Shown here: positions 19,064 through 21,507 of the stretch, piece by piece
How the letters are laid out: every line of letters starts with the position of its first letter
Position numbering within the stretch: the first letter of the stretch is position 1
NCBI GenBank assembly: GCA_051453625.1
Contig: JBOZIK010000001.1
Span: 198,624,437-198,645,943, forward strand
DNA: 21,507 bases
Direction: 5' to 3'
Source: Welwitschia mirabilis
Lineage: Eukaryota; Gnetophyta; Gnetopsida; Welwitschiales
The notes under the pieces: generated by a model
Database searches by the model: none
Seen by the model: only the letters and a program-made list of their open reading frames with translations
Told to the model about the DNA's origin: nothing
Position numbers and translations under genes: made by a program

Positions 19064-19282
19064 GTACTACGGACATGTAGTACAATTAAGGCGTAGTACT
19101 AAGAGATGTGTAGTACATGTTTTGGCTTAGCATTATAGGATGTGTAATGCACATAATAAGTCTATCTGCTACAGGATGTGTAGCAATAAATTGACTACTT
19201 CTTTAACAGAGTAGTTCCCTCACATGACAACTCCTTTTTGGAGGTTTTATTGTAGGACACATTCCTAAGGATTTCACCTTAG
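19064..19282 (+). other. Array of small hairpins in the 3' untranslated segment
   Basis: Six inverted repeats lie in a row: GTACTAC / GTAGTAC (19064-19083, loop 6); GTACTA / TAGTAC (19096-19116, loop 9); GCATTATA / TGTAATGC (19130-19150, one G-T pair, loop GGATG); TGCTACA / TGTAGCA (19167-19185, loop GGATG); ACTACT / AGTAGT (19194-19215, loop 10); CTAAGG / CCTTAG (19265-19282, loop 6). The first four share a loop like GGA(T/C)(G/A) followed by TGTA. Their stems differ in sequence yet stay paired. The function is unknown. By position it would be in the 3' untranslated RNA, close to the polypurine tract. Confidence 0.65.
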
Positions 19283-19322
19283 CACTTTGGTTTTCCCTTG
19301 GACAAGAGTGTATTTCCACGTT

Positions 19323-19332
19323 AAGGGGGGAA
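19323..19332 (+). other. Polypurine tract of the copia element
   Basis: AAGGGGGGAA directly precedes the 3' LTR, separated from its TG by a single T. This is the standard primer position for plus-strand DNA synthesis. Confidence 0.9.
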
Positions 19333-19333
19333 T

Positions 19334-19497
19334 TGCTAAGGTTTGTGCACATCCTGGTTTCATGCCTAAGGATACATGAAAATCCTAGTGGTATGATTAC
19401 CTTTATAAAGCAATCTCTTCATGAAATAAAGATGAAAGAAATAAAATTTGAAGTTTAAGAAATCTTGTGCTAATTTTGGCTTTCTTGTTTCTCAATA
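19334..19497 (+). repeat. 3' LTR of the copia element
   Basis: 164 bp, beginning TGCTAAGG and ending CTCAATA, aligned along its full length with 10814-10976. TATAAA lies at 19404-19409 and AATAAA at 19425-19430. Both LTRs end in TA, not the usual CA, and the CATAT duplication supports that end. Confidence 0.9.
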
Positions 19498-19502
19498 CAT
19501 AT
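19498..19502. repeat. Target-site duplication CATAT (right)
   Basis: An exact match to 10809-10813, directly after the 3' LTR. Confidence 0.8.
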
Positions 19503-20395
19503 CCTTGAAGATAACCACCTAAAAATAATACTTAAGTGAAGAATTTTAAAATGTCTTCACTAAGAATAATAAAATATGTTACTAGGTAAATTATGTAGAG
19601 TGCAGTAACAAATAAGATAAAACTAGGAAAATAGAAGGAAAACAAATTGTAATAAAAAAGAATTTATAGTAAGAGAGAGGAAGTAAATTTCCTTTATTTC
19701 TAAATGTACAATTTGCTATCTGATTTCTAATTTGTGATACATTGGATGGATATTTGTATCAACTCCCATGGTTAGAAAAGACTTCAATATTAAATAGAAT
19801 GGGATCATTTTTGAGAGAATGATTTAAAGGGAGTTATGAATTATAGAAACAAAAATTTTTTCTCGCATTTTTTAATTTTTCTTTAACTTTTTTGAAGTTA
19901 TTTAAAATTCTTAGTATTTTAAAATTCTAGTTTAAAATTCTTCATTTGACTCTTTCATTTGTCCTCATGTTAATAAAGCAAACTACATACAACATTTTAG
20001 GTTTGTACGTGGAAGAAAGATCCCTTATATGATAATAGAGATAACTCATAAATGGGCCTTTTACAAAAAAGTAGAAATTTGGGGATTCAAACCTTTAGAT
20101 GCCTTGCTTGGCATAATAAATTTTATGAGGCCTTGGGCATAATTAAGTCATTTAATTGGGTAATTGTGTTTATTATACATTTAGGGGAGTTACTCTAACT
20201 AAAAGTTTTGAGTTCAACATCCCCTCCCAAACTCACATCATGATACAAAAAATTATATAATGCGTCATGTTTTTTTTTTTTTAAAGAAAGGAGGTTAATT
20301 TATAGGAAATTGTACCACACTTGCTAGGGTTATTGGTTTTCTTAACTAGACGAAACCCATGGATGGTCTCTGTTGGACTAGGAGCTAGCCACCAA
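19503..20395. other. AT-rich intergenic stretch, nothing firmly recognised
   Basis: No coding-like frame is present. A poly-T run of about 14 lies near 20270. A minus-strand GGTTTGAATCCCC near 20090-20102 resembles a tRNA-type B box, but no convincing A box at the right spacing, tail and target duplication were found, so no SINE is called. Confidence 0.5.
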
Positions 20396-20405
20396 NNNNN
20401 NNNNN
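20396..20405. other. Assembly gap, 10 N
   Basis: Ten N with different sequence on each side. No duplication across the gap was seen. Confidence 0.95.
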
Positions 20406-20779
20406 ATATCTCATTTATGATTCGTACTCAATGTGTTGGACCTTGCACATCGACGCACCTTGATTACATAAAAATTACCTAAAAAGAATCTAATTATCAC
20501 CTTGTTAAGAGGATATAACTATAATAGCTGAGATATTATAGCTCTCCTAACATTTTTCTTATAAATTTTAATTTGAATGCTCAAAAAGGCATGCACCTCA
20601 TGACTATGGTATAAGTTTTTTGTTCCTATGTTGCATTTATTCAAATCTTACTTAAGTAGAATACTAGCTTCTTGTGTTCGACTTACTTATTAATGAAACG
20701 TGTTAAGTTGTAAATACCTTTGGTCCACGGACAATGCCCTTGCCAATAGTAGGCATAAGTTTCAACAAAATCCTACGAC
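20406..20779. other. Stretch without a recognised gene
   Basis: AT-rich sequence that becomes less AT-rich toward its right end. No coding-like frame, repeat or RNA gene was recognised. Confidence 0.5.
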
Positions 20780-21070
20780 ACAGACTTCACGACTGGAGCT
20801 TTGGCACCCGCGAGGACGCTGGTTTTGCGCCCACCTACTGCCTCCCCGTCCGGCTCTTTTATTTTTGTGTACATAAGCTTGACGTATGGACGTCTTTGTA
20901 TCCTCGTAGATTCCTTTTCTGTTTCCCAATTCAAATCGCATCACATCGCATGGGACAATCTAATTCCTCTTAGCTGCAGAGTCAGCCATTCAAAGATTTT
21001 TCCGCGTTTTATCTGAAATTCTTCCTCAATAACGGTGCGGGTTTCGATATTCGTTGTGATCCGAAGGTCT
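20780..21070. promoter_or_regulatory. CpG-retaining block, possible promoter or first-exon region
   Basis: CpG words are frequent here (CCGCGAGGACG, TGCGCCC, CCGTCCGG, TCCGCG, ACGGTGCGGG, TTCGATATTCG), whereas the repeat DNA of the window has very few. Two ACGT cores (20882-20885 and 20890-20893, in TGACGTATGGACGTC) match bZIP-type sites of the TGACG/as-1 kind. Overlapping short frames on both strands (plus 79 and 71 codons, minus 60) show no domain, so no protein is called. Unmethylated upstream or 5' untranslated DNA of a neighbouring host gene is the best reading; strand and start cannot be fixed. Confidence 0.35.
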
Positions 21071-21507
21071 GGTGGTTTTTCAAACCATTGCTTTAAACAC
21101 AGCTAGTTTTTCTTCGTTGATGATTTCCTTATACATAATGCAGGATGCTTGAATATTAATTTACGCTAGTACAATTAGCTACGTTATAATTTGAAAATTT
21201 TAGCATACAAAGTGGTTCTCAGATCTCACTTCTGCAACATGTTGTATCTCATCTATGTGAATTGTGTAAAATTTCACAAAACTTGCAATCATCTTTATTT
21301 TGTTTTTAAGCATTTGATTAACAAATATGTGAATCCACGTCGAAATTGAAATCGAAATTGAAATCGGCATAGTAATCAAGATCGAAATCCGCGAGTTTTT
21401 CTTTAGCGCATTTATTTCCTTTATGCTTTGCATTTTTTTTTTTCCTCTCATTGGCTGATACTAAGATAATGGAGAGATTTGAGGAATCTCTTTACATGCT
21501 TAGTGGA
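21071..21507. other. AT-rich right edge, no gene recognised
   Basis: It contains a two-unit 12-bp repeat of CGAAATTGAAAT (21341-21364) with related ATCGAAATC words to about 21390. These give an Ile-Ser run on the minus strand. That 83-codon minus frame is judged a by-product of the repeat. If the block before it is a promoter or first exon, this could be intron. Confidence 0.45.

Larger units (their letters stand above)
10814..19497 (+). mobile_element. Degenerate full-length Ty1/copia retrotransposon
   Basis: All structural parts are present in order: target duplication, 5' LTR, tRNA-Met primer site, leader, gag with zinc-knuckle remnant, protease, integrase, reverse transcriptase, RNase H, untranslated segment, polypurine tract, 3' LTR, target duplication. 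Integrase precedes reverse transcriptase, which places it in Ty1/copia (Pseudoviridae-like) and not gypsy. Total length is about 8.7 kb, large for copia, because of a ~3.2-kb leader; the LTRs are short (163/164 bp). The LTR pair shows roughly 20 mismatches, so the insertion is old. The polyprotein region has many stops and at least three frameshifts, so the element is not autonomous. A 100-N gap in reverse transcriptase is flanked by a 509-bp duplication. Confidence 0.95.

Noticed and set aside
20040-20290. Possible tRNA-derived SINE on the minus strand (B-box-like GGTTTGAATCCCC and a nearby poly-T)
   Set aside because: No convincing A box at about 30-40 bases, no clear tail on the right side and no target duplication were found.
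20734-21016. Open frames of 60-79 codons on both strands in the CpG-rich block
   Set aside because: They overlap in opposite strands and show no domain or transit-peptide pattern strong enough to call a protein; a non-coding upstream region is simpler.
21200-21451. 83-codon minus-strand frame with an Ile-Ser run
   Set aside because: The run comes from the GAAATY repeat; the rest has no recognisable feature.
1-21507. CRISPR array, bacterial operon or phage-type system
   Set aside because: No regular short repeats with spacers, no ribosome-binding sites before packed genes; the content is that of a plant nuclear repeat region.

Overview
The window looks like repeat-rich nuclear DNA of a land plant, probably an angiosperm. 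It is AT-rich, has no intact protein gene, no operon-like packing and no tRNA or rRNA that I can see. It holds two dateable LTR retrotransposon insertions whose primer-binding sites match plant initiator tRNA-Met. Species cannot be named from the sequence alone.

Left third (1-10808). An old dispersed repeat occurs twice, at 868-1294 plus 4211-4532 and at 7595-8292. The left copy is split by a minus-strand LTR element at 1295-4205. That element has 252/254-bp LTRs, a GTATG target-site duplication, a tRNA-Met primer site, a polypurine tract, and only a decayed gag-like reading frame with no recognisable pol. Around it lie a pentamer repeat (217-345), a run of ~158-bp tandem repeats entering a 611-N gap, a CA microsatellite, and a pair of ~600-bp tandem repeats (8285-9495). 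The stretch 4533-6002 is unassigned and holds two short coding-like fragments.

Middle (10809-19502). This is one old, complete-ended Ty1/copia element on the plus strand: CATAT target duplication, 163/164-bp LTRs, primer site, a very long ~3.2-kb leader, gag, protease, integrase, reverse transcriptase, RNase H, a structured 3' untranslated segment, polypurine tract and 3' LTR. The polyprotein is dead. It has many stops, at least three frameshifts, and acid-to-amide or acid-to-lysine changes at several catalytic positions. The leader contains a pyrimidine-biased 1.2-kb block, small tandem repeats and a 44-nt all-purine run. Between the polyprotein stop and the 3' polypurine tract is an array of small hairpins whose stems differ but stay complementary; this is the most unusual signal in the window.

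Right edge (19503-21507). AT-rich sequence with no gene leads into a CpG-retaining block (about 20780-21070) with two close ACGT cores. It is unlike the repeat DNA and may be the upstream or first-exon region of a host gene beyond the window.

Assembly. There are four N gaps. The two that are exactly 100 N (1632-1731, 17432-17531) are both flanked by the same sequence on each side, so apparent tandem duplications there may be unmerged contig ends.
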